From: LMUY01 sp964246185
GTDB taxonomy: Bacteria > Pseudomonadota > Alphaproteobacteria > Acetobacterales > Acetobacteraceae
Reading direction: 5' to 3'
DNA length: 64,000 nucleotides
Assembly: GCA_964246185.1 (NCBI GenBank)
Contig: CAXTPP010000001.1
Location: forward strand, 1 to 64,000
Below the pieces are notes generated by a model. That model searched no databases, was not told the DNA's origin, and worked only from the letters and a program-made list of their open reading frames with translations. Both the position numbers and the translations under genes were made by a program. Positions 52,769 to 62,119 of this stretch are shown here, one piece after another (positions within the stretch are counted from its first letter, which is position 1; each line of letters starts with the position of its first letter).

Positions 52769-53632
52769 GTGCCGCTTCGCCCCATGCCCACCGTCATGCT
52801 GGAGCCGATGGTCCGCGCGGCGCTGCTGGAGGACCTCGGGCGCGCCGGGGACCTGACCACGGACGCCATCGTGCCGCCGGGTTTGCAGGCGGCGACGGCC
52901 CTCGTCGCGCGGCAGCCCGGCATCGTCGCGGGCCTGGACCTGGCGGCGCTTGCCTTCCACCTCATTGCGCCGGACATCACGATGGAGGTGCAGCGTCCGG
53001 ATGGCGCGCGGCTGGCGGCGGGCGACACCATCGCCACCGTGCAAGGGCCTGCCGCGGGCATCCTGACGGCGGAGCGGGTGGCGCTGAACTTTCTGTGCCA
53101 CCTGAGCGGCATCGCCTCCGCCACCGCCTCGGTCGTAAACGCCCTGGCCGGCACGGGCGCCCGCGTCACCTGCACCCGCAAGACCACGCCGGGCCTGCGC
53201 GCGGTGGATAAGCATGCCGTGCGCGCCGGCGGCGGCAGCAACCACCGCTTCGGCCTGGATGACGCCGTGCTGATCAAGGACAACCACGTGGCCATCGCAG
53301 GCGACGTCCGCACGGCGTTGGCACGGGCGCGGGCGCATGTCGGCCACCTGGTCAAGATCGAGCTGGAAGTGGACACGCTGGCCCAGCTGGAGGAGGCGCT
53401 ATCCGTCGGCGTGGACGCCGTGCTGCTCGACAACATGGACGTGCCGACGCTGCGGCGTGCGGTGGCGATGGTGGCTGGGCGCGCCATCACGGAGGCGTCC
53501 GGCCGCATCACGCCGCAGACCGCGCCGGAGATCGCAGCGACCGGGGTGGACCTGATCTCCATCGGCTGGCTGACCCATAGCGCGGGGGTGCTGGACATCG
53601 GGCTGGATTATCGCGGCAGTTTGGCGGCGTGA
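52769..53632 (+). CDS. nadC: Nicotinate-nucleotide pyrophosphorylase (quinolinate phosphoribosyltransferase)
   Basis: A 287-residue enzyme that converts quinolinate and PRPP to nicotinate mononucleotide. Family motifs are LEDLGRAGDLTTDAIVP, TRKTTPGLRAVDKHAV, GGGSNHRFGLDDAVLIKDNH and EASGRITPQT. It starts at GTG 52769. It completes the de novo branch encoded by nadABC. Confidence 0.97.
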   Translation: MPLRPMPTVMLEPMVRAALLEDLGRAGDLTTDAIVPPGLQAATALVARQPGIVAGLDLAALAFHLIAPDITMEVQRPDGARLAAGDTIATVQGPAAGILTAERVALNFLCHLSGIASATASVVNALAGTGARVTCTRKTTPGLRAVDKHAVRAGGGSNHRFGLDDAVLIKDNHVAIAGDVRTALARARAHVGHLVKIELEVDTLAQLEEALSVGVDAVLLDNMDVPTLRRAVAMVAGRAITEASGRITPQTAPEIAATGVDLISIGWLTHSAGVLDIGLDYRGSLAA

Positions 53633-53817
53633 CCGAGTTCGAGCGTGGCTGGACCGCCGCCCTGCTGGCCGCGCAGGCCTGGCACGAGTCCAAGGCCAAG
53701 CAAATCCTGGTCCAAGCCAAGCGCACCCGGTTTCCGAAGAACCTGGAGCAGCAGGCCGAAACCCACCGCCACTCCGCCGAAGTGCTGCCGACCCTTACCC
53801 ACGAGGCTGCCGATTGA
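53629..53817 (+). CDS. Small charged protein coupled to nadC (unknown function)
   Basis: A 62-residue frame that begins at a GTG overlapping the nadC stop (GTGA), the same coupling used by nadA-nadB. The sequence is helical and charged (FERGWTAALLAAQAWHESKA, RFPKNLEQQAETHRHSAEVL) without a signal or membrane segment. The coupling and the protein-like composition make a real gene likely. I do not recognise a named family. Confidence 0.6.
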   Translation: MTEFERGWTAALLAAQAWHESKAKQILVQAKRTRFPKNLEQQAETHRHSAEVLPTLTHEAAD

Positions 53818-53901
53818 GCGCCATGTAGAAGTGTAGCCACAGCCTTACTTTACAGCACGGAGCCTCGGTGTTAGGGCCGCGGCAGCAGTGAACAAGGCAT
53901 G

Positions 53902-55290
53902 ATGCGAGCAATTTGGCAGGCGGGCGGCGTCGCCTTGGTTCTGCTTGCCATGCTCTGCCAGGCGCACGCCCAGCGGGGTGCGCCGACCCCCACGGAGGGC
54001 AATTCGCCTTCCGCCGCCGAGCCGGACGTGGTGGGCGAGGCCTCGGCGGCTCCGGAGCAGTGGGCGATTCACGGTCAATCGACCTTCGTCACCCAGTTCC
54101 ACCCGGCGTTCGCCTCGCCCTACCGCGGCGCCAACAGCCTTGACCCGGGCCGCCGCGGCGACGAGACGTTCGATCTCACGCTCTATGGCGGCGTGCGGCC
54201 ATGGCATGGCGGGGAAGTCTGGGTCAATTTCGAGGTGGACCAGGGATTCGGCCTCAGCAACACGCTGGGCGTGGCCGGGTTTCCCAGTGGCGAGGCCTAC
54301 AAGAGCGGCCAGGCTGACCCCTACGTGCGGCTGCCGCGCGTGTTCCTACGCCAGACGATCGGCCTCGGCGGCAACAGGGAGCGCGTGGAGCCGGACCTGA
54401 ACCAGCTGGGCGGCTCGCAGGCGCTCGACCGCGTGGTGCTCACGGTGGGCAAGTTTGCGGTCACCGACGTGTTCGACACCAACAAGTACGCCCATGACCC
54501 ACGCAACGACTTCCTCAACTGGTCGGTGGCCGACATGGGCGCGTTCGACTATGCGGCGGACGCCTGGGGCTACTCCTATGGCGCTGCGTCCGAATGGTAC
54601 CAAGGCCGCTGGACCGCGCGCGGCGGCGCGTTCGTGCTGTCCAGGGTGCCGAACGGCAAGGCGCTCGATACCAGCTTCAGCCAAGTGCAGTTCCTGGCCG
54701 AACTGGAGGAGCGCCACACGCTGCTCGGTCAGCCCGGCAAGCTCAAGCTGCTGGGCTTCGACTCGCGCGGGCGGCTCGGCAAATACGCGGATGCCACGGC
54801 CATCGCGCTCGCCAGCGGGCAGCCGGCCGACATCGCGGCCGTCCGCCGCTACCGCAGCAAGGCTGGCGGCGGGCTGAACCTGGAGCAGCAGGTGGCGGAC
54901 GGCATCGGCGTGTTCGCCCGTGCCAGCCTCTCGGAAGGCGGCATCGAAGCCGACGAGTTCACCGACATCAGCCGGAGCCTGTCGTTCGGCGTCTCGGCCG
55001 CGGGAGACCGCTGGGGACGGCCAGGTGACACCACGGGGCTCGCGATGGCAATCAACGACATCACCCGCACGGCGCAGAACTACTTCAACGCCGGCGGCCT
55101 CGGCGTGCTGATCGGCGATGGCAGGCTGCCGAACCGGCGGCCGGAGACGATCGTGGAAACCTACTACAGCCTGGCCACGACCCGTTTCGCACGGGTTTCG
55201 GCGGACTACCAGTTCATCAGCAACCCGGCCTACAACCCGGACCGCGGCCCGGTGTCCGTGTTCGGGGTCCGGCTGCACGGCCAATTCTGA
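53902..55290 (+). CDS. OprB-type carbohydrate-selective porin
   Basis: A 462-residue exported barrel. It has a signal peptide (GGVALVLLAMLCQAHAQ). Residues 50-60 start the barrel (WAIHGQSTFVTQFHPAFASPYRGANS). Family traits continue with GRRGDETFDLTLYGGVRPW, GEVWVNFEVDQGFGLSNTLGVAGF and the ending NPAYNPDRGPVSVFGVRLHGQF (C-terminal Phe). OprB porins pass sugars and other small solutes through the outer membrane. An ATG one codon upstream is equally possible. Confidence 0.87.
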   Translation: MRAIWQAGGVALVLLAMLCQAHAQRGAPTPTEGNSPSAAEPDVVGEASAAPEQWAIHGQSTFVTQFHPAFASPYRGANSLDPGRRGDETFDLTLYGGVRPWHGGEVWVNFEVDQGFGLSNTLGVAGFPSGEAYKSGQADPYVRLPRVFLRQTIGLGGNRERVEPDLNQLGGSQALDRVVLTVGKFAVTDVFDTNKYAHDPRNDFLNWSVADMGAFDYAADAWGYSYGAASEWYQGRWTARGGAFVLSRVPNGKALDTSFSQVQFLAELEERHTLLGQPGKLKLLGFDSRGRLGKYADATAIALASGQPADIAAVRRYRSKAGGGLNLEQQVADGIGVFARASLSEGGIEADEFTDISRSLSFGVSAAGDRWGRPGDTTGLAMAINDITRTAQNYFNAGGLGVLIGDGRLPNRRPETIVETYYSLATTRFARVSADYQFISNPAYNPDRGPVSVFGVRLHGQF

Positions 55291-55309
55291 ACGCTGCAAG
55301 TTCTGGGCG

Positions 55310-55744
55310 CTACGGGCGCAAATAGGTCCAGCCTTGCTCCTGCAGCTCGCTGAGCCGCACCACGCCGGCCGGCACGATGCGCGCTTCCGGCATCAGCACG
55401 ACTTCCCTGCTCTCGGCCTTGCTCATCGCTTGCAGGGTGTTGTTGCAGCCGGACAGCACCAGCGCCGGGTGCGCGGCGTGCTCGGCGGCCAGCCGCTCCC
55501 TCACCGGCGACGTGTCCTTGCGCAGCATCGTGAGCCCAGGCCCAAAGGCCACCAGCTCGATCTCCACCGGCTCGCCCCGGGTGGCGTAGTAGGCGTACAT
55601 GTTGTCGATGTTGTTCAGCACCCCATTCATCTTCTCCGGAGCGGCCTCGTCCATTTGGAACGCGACGTGATGGCCGTGGGCCGGTTCGGCTGCCGCGGCG
55701 GGCAGCGCTAGGCAGGCCGACATGGCGATCAGGCGCAAGCGCAT
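55310..55744 (-). CDS. Exported DsrE-like protein
   Basis: A 144-residue protein with a signal peptide (LRLIAMSACLALPAAAA) and a DsrE/DsrF fold. The fold shows as MNGVLNNIDNMYAYYATRGEPVEIELVAFGPGLTMLRKD (split over 38-76) and a conserved Cys in VLSGCNNTLQAM. Such periplasmic DsrE relatives are of unknown role; cytoplasmic DsrE carries sulfur on this Cys. No sulfur-oxidation genes are beside it. GGAG precedes the ATG. Confidence 0.82.
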   Translation of the reverse strand: MRLRLIAMSACLALPAAAAEPAHGHHVAFQMDEAAPEKMNGVLNNIDNMYAYYATRGEPVEIELVAFGPGLTMLRKDTSPVRERLAAEHAAHPALVLSGCNNTLQAMSKAESREVVLMPEARIVPAGVVRLSELQEQGWTYLRP

Positions 55745-55761
55745 GAGTTGGCTCCTAAAGG

Positions 55762-56640
55762 TCAGAAGAACGACTCGAAATGTCCGATGACTTCGCCGGG
55801 CGCTTCCTCCGCCAGGTAGTGCCCGCTCTGCACGCCGGCGCCAACCACTTCCGCCGCGCAGTACTCGCGCCAGATGGCTACCGGGTCGTACCAGCCGCCG
55901 ACCTTGCCGTTCTTGCCCCATAGCGCGAGCATCGGGCATTGCACCTGGCGGCCCTCGGCGCGGCTCATGCGGTCGTGCACCAGGTCGATGGTGCAGGCGG
56001 CGCGGTAGTCCTCGCACATGCCGATGATCGCCGCCGGGTCGTTCGCAGCGGCCAGGTAGTCGGCCAGCGCCTCGGGCGCGAAGAACGGCGGGATGCCGGC
56101 GCCGTGTCCGGTGTGGGCGGCGAACCAGGTGCCGGGCGACTTGTCGATCAGGTCCTCGGGAAACGGGTGCGGCTGGGCGAACCAGAACCAATGGTAGTAG
56201 CCGAGCGCGAAGGACATGTCCGCCCGCTCGAAATGCTCGATGGTCGGCACGATGTCCAGCACGGCCAGCTTGGTGACCCGGTCCGGGTGGTCCAGCGCCA
56301 GCCGGTGCGCCACCCGCGCGCCGCGGTCATGCGCACCGACGGCGTAGGCCGCGTGGCCGAGCTGGCCCATCAGGTCCGCCAAATCCCGCGCCATGGCGGT
56401 CTTGGCGTAGGGCGCGTGGTCCGGGGTCGCGGGCGGCTTCTGGCTGCCGCCGTAGCCGCGCAAATCCGGGCAGACCACGGTGAAGCGCCGGGCCAGCGCG
56501 GGGGCGACGTGGTGCCACATGCAATGCGTCTGCGGGTTGCCGTGCAGCAGCAGCAGGGCGGGTCCTGCGCCGCCGGTGCGGTATCGCACGACGCCGCCGG
56601 GCACGGTGGCGGTGGCCAGGGTGAAACCGGGAAAGAACAT
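55762..56640 (-). CDS. Haloacetate (fluoroacetate) dehalogenase-like hydrolase
   Basis: A 292-residue alpha/beta-hydrolase. The nucleophile is Asp105 in GAHDRGARVAHRLALDHP. Arg106 and Arg109 match the carboxylate-binding arginines of fluoroacetate dehalogenase. Asp129 (VLDIVPT) and His274 (QSGHYLAEE) complete the triad, and His150-Trp151 and Tyr212 match the halide pocket. The set is complete, so hydrolysis of a haloacetate is plausible. Epoxide hydrolases share the fold but lack this arginine/His-Trp set. It ends 18 bases upstream of the DsrE-like gene. Confidence 0.85.
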   Translation of the reverse strand: MFFPGFTLATATVPGGVVRYRTGGAGPALLLLHGNPQTHCMWHHVAPALARRFTVVCPDLRGYGGSQKPPATPDHAPYAKTAMARDLADLMGQLGHAAYAVGAHDRGARVAHRLALDHPDRVTKLAVLDIVPTIEHFERADMSFALGYYHWFWFAQPHPFPEDLIDKSPGTWFAAHTGHGAGIPPFFAPEALADYLAAANDPAAIIGMCEDYRAACTIDLVHDRMSRAEGRQVQCPMLALWGKNGKVGGWYDPVAIWREYCAAEVVGAGVQSGHYLAEEAPGEVIGHFESFF

Positions 56641-56689
56641 GCCACCTCCTGCGCTGGGCAGGGTGGCCTATGCAAGGCGAGTGCGGCGG

Positions 56690-57952
56690 ATGAGTGGCAA
56701 TGATGGCGTGGTGGTGATCGGCGCGGGCGTGGCCGGGCTGGCGGCGTCGGCGGCGCTGCGGCGTCGCGGCGTGACGGTGACGCTGATCGAGGCCTCGGGG
56801 CGGATCGGCGGGCGCGCCCGCACCACCGTGCCCGCGCTGCTCGAAGCGCCGTTCGACCACGGCGCGTCCTGGCTGCACGCCGCCCGCCGCAACCCGCTCG
56901 CGGCCATGGCGACCCGGCTGGACGACCGCACCATCGACAGCGATGCGGTGCGGACGGAGCGCACCCGCCTGCCCGGCCGTTTCGCCACGGCGGCCGATCT
57001 GGCCGGGTACGCGGCGGCCGAACGCGCCTTTTACGCCCGCACGGCGGCGGCGCTGCCCGGCCCCGACGTCACGCTCGCCGACGCGCTGCGCCCGATCGAC
57101 CTGCCCTGGCTGCCCACCGTGGCGAACTGGGAGGCTCCGGTCATCGCCGCCGCGAACGCCTCGGCGCTCAGCCTACGCGACTGGCGCGCCAACCGGCTGG
57201 AAGCGCCGAACTGGGAGGTCGAGGGCGGGCTCGGCGCGTGGATCGTGCGCCGGCTCGGCCCGCCCGCCGGCCCGGTGCGGCTGGGCGTCGCAGCCGATTG
57301 GGTGCGCTGGGACGGGCACGGCGTGAGCGTCGAGACCGTTGGCGGCGTCATCCATGCCGCTGCGGCTATCGTCACGGTGTCCACGGCGGCCATTGGGCAA
57401 ATCCGCTTCATCCCCGAGCTGCCGGATACGGTGGAGCAGGCGATTTATGGGCTGCCGATGGGCCTGCTGAACAAGGTGGCCCTGCGCGCCGCCGGGGCCG
57501 ACCGGCTCGACCTGCCGGATTCGTGCAGCATGGACCAGTTCGTGCCGGCAATGGACGACCTCACGATGACCATGCTCGCCTGGCCGCACGGCCGCGACCA
57601 CGTGGTCTGCTTCGTCGGCGGCAACCAGGGACGCGAGCTGAAGGCCGCCGGCGGGATCGAGGCCTTCGTGCGCGGGCAGCTGCGCGCGCTGTTCGGCGCG
57701 AGGGCCGACGCCGCGTTCCGCCCGGGAGCGGTGGTGACGCGGTGGGAGAACGACCTGCACTCGCTCGGCGCTTACGCCTACGCGGAGGCAGGCTGCGCCG
57801 GCGCGCGCGCGGTGCTGGCCACGCCGCTGGCCGGTGGGCGGCTGGTGTTCGCAGGCGAGGCGACGCGCACGGACGGGCTGGCAGGCACGGTCGGCGGCGC
57901 GTTCCTGGCGGGGGAGGAAGCGGCTGCGGCTGTGATCTGTGATTCACGCTGA
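56690..57952 (+). CDS. FAD-dependent amine oxidase-family protein
   Basis: A 420-residue flavoprotein. It has the N-terminal dinucleotide fold VVVIGAGVAGLAASAALRRRG and the GG motif EASGRIGGRART, then FDHGASWLHAARRNPL. The C-terminal FAD contact region is LVFAGEATRTDGLAGTVGGAFLAGEEAA. It resembles flavin monoamine oxidases. The gene is divergent from the dehalogenase, 49 bases apart. Substrate unknown. Confidence 0.87.
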   Translation: MSGNDGVVVIGAGVAGLAASAALRRRGVTVTLIEASGRIGGRARTTVPALLEAPFDHGASWLHAARRNPLAAMATRLDDRTIDSDAVRTERTRLPGRFATAADLAGYAAAERAFYARTAAALPGPDVTLADALRPIDLPWLPTVANWEAPVIAAANASALSLRDWRANRLEAPNWEVEGGLGAWIVRRLGPPAGPVRLGVAADWVRWDGHGVSVETVGGVIHAAAAIVTVSTAAIGQIRFIPELPDTVEQAIYGLPMGLLNKVALRAAGADRLDLPDSCSMDQFVPAMDDLTMTMLAWPHGRDHVVCFVGGNQGRELKAAGGIEAFVRGQLRALFGARADAAFRPGAVVTRWENDLHSLGAYAYAEAGCAGARAVLATPLAGGRLVFAGEATRTDGLAGTVGGAFLAGEEAAAAVICDSR

Positions 57953-58074
57953 GGATCAGCGCGTAGATAGGCTGATCCGATGCGGCTGATGCGTGTCAAA
58001 CGGCCCGATTTGCAAGAACGATCGTTTCCTGACGGGGTTCGGGGCAAAACCCCATTCTACTTCTCGCTGAGCTT

Positions 58075-58968
58075 TCAGCACGCGTCCTTGATGATATCGA
58101 TGAATGCTCGCAGCCCAGCCGGCACATGGCGGTGGCCGGGGTAGTAGAGGAACAGCCCGGGGATCGGAGGGCGCCAATCGTCCAGCACGGTAGCGAGCGC
58201 TCCTGTCTCGACATAGGGCTGAGCTGAGTGGTCGGACACGTAGGCGATGCCTTGCCCCGCCACGGCGGCCTCGGTCATCAGCCCGAGGTGGTCCAGCGTC
58301 AGCGCGCCGGGCACGTCGATTGCCACTTCCTGGCCATGCTTGCTGAACTCCCACTGGAAGCGCTTGCCGCTGGGCAGGCGGAAGCGGATGCAGGCGTGCC
58401 GCCGCAGGTCGTCGGGCGTCCGCGGCGTGCCGTGCGCGGCGAGGTAGGCGGGGGAGGCCACCGCCACGAAGCGGGTTTCGCCGCCGAAGCGCACGGCGAC
58501 CATGTCGGACGGCACCGCCTCGCCCAGCCTGATCCCCGCATCGAATCCCTCGGCCACGACATCGACCAGCCTGCCTTCCGTCACCAGGTCGAGCGACATC
58601 TGCGGGTGGCGCGCCAGGAAGGCCGGCACGACCGAGCCCAGCAACCGCCGCGCGGCGATCTCGCTGGCGTTGATCCGCAAGGTCCCGCTCGGCTGCGCGC
58701 GGAAGGCCTCGACCTCCTGCAGCGCCAGGTCGAGATCCCGCAGCACGGGTTGCAGGCGCGCGGCCAGGCACGCTCCGGCCTCGGTCGCCGACACGCTGCG
58801 GGTGGTCCGGTGCAGCAGCCGCGCGCCGAGGTTGGCCTCCAGCGCGCGCATCATGTGGCTGAGCGTGGAGGGCGACAGGCCCAGCTCGTCGGCGGCCTTG
58901 CGAAAGCTGCGGTGCGCGGCGATGACGGCGAAGGCGGTCAGGTCGCTGAGGGCCGGCTTGCCAGTCAT
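58075..58968 (-). CDS. LysR-family transcriptional regulator
   Basis: A 297-residue LTTR. The helix-turn-helix covers 8-65 (TAFAVIAAHRSFRKAADELGLSPSTLSHMMRALEANLG split). The effector domain follows, with GTLRINASEIAARRLL near 92. It is divergent from an SDR gene 114 bases away, the usual layout for a regulator and its target. I could not point to a clear T-N11-A box. Confidence 0.93.
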   Translation of the reverse strand: MTGKPALSDLTAFAVIAAHRSFRKAADELGLSPSTLSHMMRALEANLGARLLHRTTRSVSATEAGACLAARLQPVLRDLDLALQEVEAFRAQPSGTLRINASEIAARRLLGSVVPAFLARHPQMSLDLVTEGRLVDVVAEGFDAGIRLGEAVPSDMVAVRFGGETRFVAVASPAYLAAHGTPRTPDDLRRHACIRFRLPSGKRFQWEFSKHGQEVAIDVPGALTLDHLGLMTEAAVAGQGIAYVSDHSAQPYVETGALATVLDDWRPPIPGLFLYYPGHRHVPAGLRAFIDIIKDAC

Positions 58969-59082
58969 GGGTAATTCTCATCAGCTTATGCAAGATCGTG
59001 CGGATAATAACATGAATGGGGATGATTAGCTTCGTGTAGATGGCGCGGCGCAATCCTGCGACACCCAGCGCGAGGTTCCGCT

Positions 59083-59913
59083 ATGGCGAAGACATGGTTC
59101 ATCACCGGCGCATCCGCCGGCTTGGGACGGGCGATGACGGAGAACCTGCTGGCGCGCGGCGACCGCGTGGCCGCGACGGTGCGCAAGGCAGGCGTGCTCG
59201 ACGGCTTGCAGGCGCGCCATGGCAGCCGCCTCTGGGTGGCTTCGCTGGACGTGACGGACACGCGGGCGGTGCGGGAGGTGCTCGATCGCGCCTTCAATGA
59301 CCTGGGCCGGATCGATGTCGTGGTGAACAACGCGGCCTATGGCCTGTTCGGCGCGGCCGAAGAGGTGAGCGACGAGCAGATCCGGCATCAGATCGACACC
59401 AACCTCATCGGCTCGATCCAGGTGATCCGCGCCGCCCTGCCGCACCTGCGGGCGCAAGGCGGCGGCCGGGTGCTGCAGCTGTCGTCGGAGGGCGGGCAGA
59501 TCGCCTACCCGAACTTCAGCCTGTACCACGCTGCCAAATGGGGGATCGAAGGCTTCGTCGAGGCGGTCGCCCAGGAGGTGGCGCCGTTCGGCATCGAGTT
59601 CACGATCGTTGAGCCAGGCCCCACCCGGACGAACTTCGGCGCTGGCCTGGCCAGCCCGCCTCCGATGTCGGCCTATGAGGATACTCCAGTGGGCGACATG
59701 CGCCGCGCCGTGATGGCCGGAGCGTTCCCGATCACCGGCGACCCGGCGAAGACGGTGCAGGCCATGATCGACTCCGTGGACCGCAGCCCGGCGCCCCTGC
59801 GGCTCACCCTCGGCAGCGGCGCCTACGACAGGGTCCACAACGCCCTGACCGGCCGCGTCGCCGCCCTCGAAGCCCAGGTTGGTATCGCGCGCTCGATCGA
59901 GATCGACGCATGA
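59083..59913 (+). CDS. Short-chain dehydrogenase/reductase (SDR)
   Basis: A 276-residue SDR. It has cofactor motif TGASAGLG, NNAAYG, catalytic Ser in QLSSEGG and YHAAK (Tyr-x3-Lys). The region after the second strand has AATVRKAG, with a basic residue suggesting NADP. It is likely controlled by the divergent LysR gene. Substrate unknown. Confidence 0.92.
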   Translation: MAKTWFITGASAGLGRAMTENLLARGDRVAATVRKAGVLDGLQARHGSRLWVASLDVTDTRAVREVLDRAFNDLGRIDVVVNNAAYGLFGAAEEVSDEQIRHQIDTNLIGSIQVIRAALPHLRAQGGGRVLQLSSEGGQIAYPNFSLYHAAKWGIEGFVEAVAQEVAPFGIEFTIVEPGPTRTNFGAGLASPPPMSAYEDTPVGDMRRAVMAGAFPITGDPAKTVQAMIDSVDRSPAPLRLTLGSGAYDRVHNALTGRVAALEAQVGIARSIEIDA

Positions 59914-60043
59914 AGGCCTGTTCGCCGCGGCCGGGGGAACAGCCGATGCCGTATTCCCGCGGGATAGCGGCACAGGAGCAAACGTGCCCATTGGGTACGC
60001 CCCCGGTCATGTCGTAAGGTGCATGGTCTCAGGAGAACAAACC

Positions 60044-62119
60044 ATGACCTTTCGCAGGCTGCCCGCCGCAGCCGCCTTCCTGCTGGTTGCCTCGCCAGCA
60101 CTTTCCCCAGCATGGGCGCAATTGGGGCCTGTGCCGCTCGGCAGCCTAAGCGTGCAGCCCAACGGCGCCACCGTGGCGCGCCCGCTGACGGGCAAGCTGT
60201 CCGACCAGCTTTCCGTGCTCGACTTCGGCGCCGCGTGCGACGGCGTGACCGACGACAGCGCCGCCGTGGCCGCCGCCGCCGCCAGCGGCCGGCACGTCGC
60301 CATCCCGGACGGCCGGGCCTGCAATGCGCCCGCCGCCGCCCAGCCCCTGACGCCCTTCGGCACCTTCACCGGACCCGGCAAGGTCGTGGACTCGTCCGGC
60401 ACGCCCCGCGGGCCGAAGGCATCGGGCGTAACCGTCAACCCGAACCCGGGCAGCTGGAACGCCGCCGCCAGCCAGAACGACAGCTGCACCGCCAGCTTCC
60501 AGTGCTGGGGCAAGTGGGATTACGGCCACGTGTTCGACGCCGAGGAGTTCTTCGTCGCCGACACCAACGGCGGCCACACGCTGGGCCAGCCGGCGCACGG
60601 CTACCAGTACATGCCCGGCGCCATCCCGCACCAGGCGTTCTTCACCAACAGCAGCGGCTGGAACCAATCGACGAGCGCCAATGACGGCCGCACCGGCGCC
60701 GTCTACAGCCGTATCGTGGCGCAGCAGAACGGCCAGGGCGACATGATCCTGAACGAGGGCGAGCTGCTGTGCACGGGCGTGCCCACCGGCGCCGGCGGGG
60801 CGGCCACCACCGACTGGCTGGCCAATCCCGGCTGCTCCTGGGAGGCCGGCGACATCACGGCGCTGGCCCCCAACCAATACTTGCAGCACAGCGAGTGGCA
60901 TCTCGGCGACGGCGGCAACGACGTGGCGGCGGTCGGCCGCACCATGGGCTACTCGCGCAGCATGAGCTTCGCTGCCCTCGGCACCTTCCAGGGCTCCACC
61001 ACGGCGGGTTCCACCTTCATCAGAGTGCCGAACGGCACGCTGGCCAAGCTGGCCGTCGGGCAGGTCGTGGCCGGCGCGGGCATCCCGGCGGGCGCGGCGA
61101 TCACGTCGCTGAACAGCCAGTACAACGTCGTCATCCTCACGGCGGCAGCGACCGCCACGGCGTCCAACATGCAATTCAACGTGCTGTTCACCGGCAGCAC
61201 CACCGCCGGGTCCACGAGCTTGGCCGCTTCCAGCACGACGGGGCTGGCCGCCGGGCAGACGATCGCCGGGCCAGGCATCCCGGCGGGCACCACCGTAACG
61301 GCCATTGGCGGCACGACGCTGACGCTCAGCAACGCCGCCACTGCGACCGCCAGCAATGCGGCGTTCTCGTTCAGCCAGGACGAGAACAACCACTGGGTCA
61401 ACGACTTCATCACCTGCAACGGCTCCGTTCCATGCGACGCCGCCTACGAGGTGATGGGCAAGTGGCGCATCGGCCTGGACTTCACCGAGATCGCCACCAC
61501 GATCGACGCGGCGGTGGCGATGCAGGCGGGGCAGAAGGTCTACCTCAACGGCCACTGGGGCGACGGCGAGGGCAACCCGGGCAAGACCCATCTGGGCACC
61601 GACTGGCTGACCTACGACGCGGGCAGCAGCACCATCCAGATGGCCGACCGCGGCAGCCCGGTGCTGGAGTTGAGCAACCCGCCCAACGCGGCCGACTTCC
61701 TGGAGATCACGGGCGCTCCCGCCGGCGGCTACATCGCCCTGAACTCGGTGGGCTCCGACAGCGCCATCGGCCTGCTCATGCAGGACAAGGGCGGCAGCGG
61801 CCTGATCGGCATCTCCAACGGCGCGCTGGTGACCAAGCAGGTGGCGCCGGGCAACGCCAGCGGATACCTGCAGCTCAGTCCCGGCACGGCGGGCCAGCCA
61901 TACAGCATGCAGGTGCTGAACGGCACCGCCACCGACCTGAACCTGGCGGGCGCCAGCGGCGGCGCGGTGCATCCGCAGGGCGTCTTCCGCATCGACATGG
62001 CCACGCCTGCCAGCAGCACCGCCCCCTGCGCGGCCGGCCAGACGACGTTCGACGCGAACTACCAGTATGACTGCGTGGCGGCCAACACCTGGAAGCGCGC
62101 CGCACTGTCCAGCTGGTGA
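60044..62119 (+). CDS. Secreted repeat protein with tailspike/pectate-lyase-like N-terminus
   Basis: A 691-residue exported protein. AGGAGA stands upstream of the ATG and residues 1-25 are a signal peptide ending PAWA. Residues 55-90 (SVLDFGAACDGVTDDSAAV) match the head segment of phage tailspike and pectate-lyase-3-type beta-helix proteins. Residues 315-444 are two tandem repeats. The C-terminal 34 residues (GQTTFDANYQYDCVAANTWK) resemble ends of phage tail-fibre-type proteins. No other phage genes are near. Likely a cell-surface or secreted polysaccharide-binding or -cleaving protein; that is inference. Confidence 0.75.
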   Translation: MTFRRLPAAAAFLLVASPALSPAWAQLGPVPLGSLSVQPNGATVARPLTGKLSDQLSVLDFGAACDGVTDDSAAVAAAAASGRHVAIPDGRACNAPAAAQPLTPFGTFTGPGKVVDSSGTPRGPKASGVTVNPNPGSWNAAASQNDSCTASFQCWGKWDYGHVFDAEEFFVADTNGGHTLGQPAHGYQYMPGAIPHQAFFTNSSGWNQSTSANDGRTGAVYSRIVAQQNGQGDMILNEGELLCTGVPTGAGGAATTDWLANPGCSWEAGDITALAPNQYLQHSEWHLGDGGNDVAAVGRTMGYSRSMSFAALGTFQGSTTAGSTFIRVPNGTLAKLAVGQVVAGAGIPAGAAITSLNSQYNVVILTAAATATASNMQFNVLFTGSTTAGSTSLAASSTTGLAAGQTIAGPGIPAGTTVTAIGGTTLTLSNAATATASNAAFSFSQDENNHWVNDFITCNGSVPCDAAYEVMGKWRIGLDFTEIATTIDAAVAMQAGQKVYLNGHWGDGEGNPGKTHLGTDWLTYDAGSSTIQMADRGSPVLELSNPPNAADFLEITGAPAGGYIALNSVGSDSAIGLLMQDKGGSGLIGISNGALVTKQVAPGNASGYLQLSPGTAGQPYSMQVLNGTATDLNLAGASGGAVHPQGVFRIDMATPASSTAPCAAGQTTFDANYQYDCVAANTWKRAALSSW
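60986..61378 (+). repeat. Two tandem ~65-residue protein repeats
   Basis: Unit 1 starts FQGSTTAGSTFIRVPNG and ends ATATASNMQFNV. Unit 2 starts FTGSTTAGSTSLAASSTTG and ends ATATASNAAFSF. Between them they share GSTTAGST, VGQVVAGAGIPAG / AGQTIAGPGIPAG and the ATATASN end. Each probably forms a small beta domain. Confidence 0.85.

Noticed and set aside
60146..61972. A 608-codon minus-strand frame opposite the secreted repeat protein
   Set aside because: It lacks a ribosome site and recognisable domains. The plus-strand gene has a signal peptide, a good ribosome site and family motifs.
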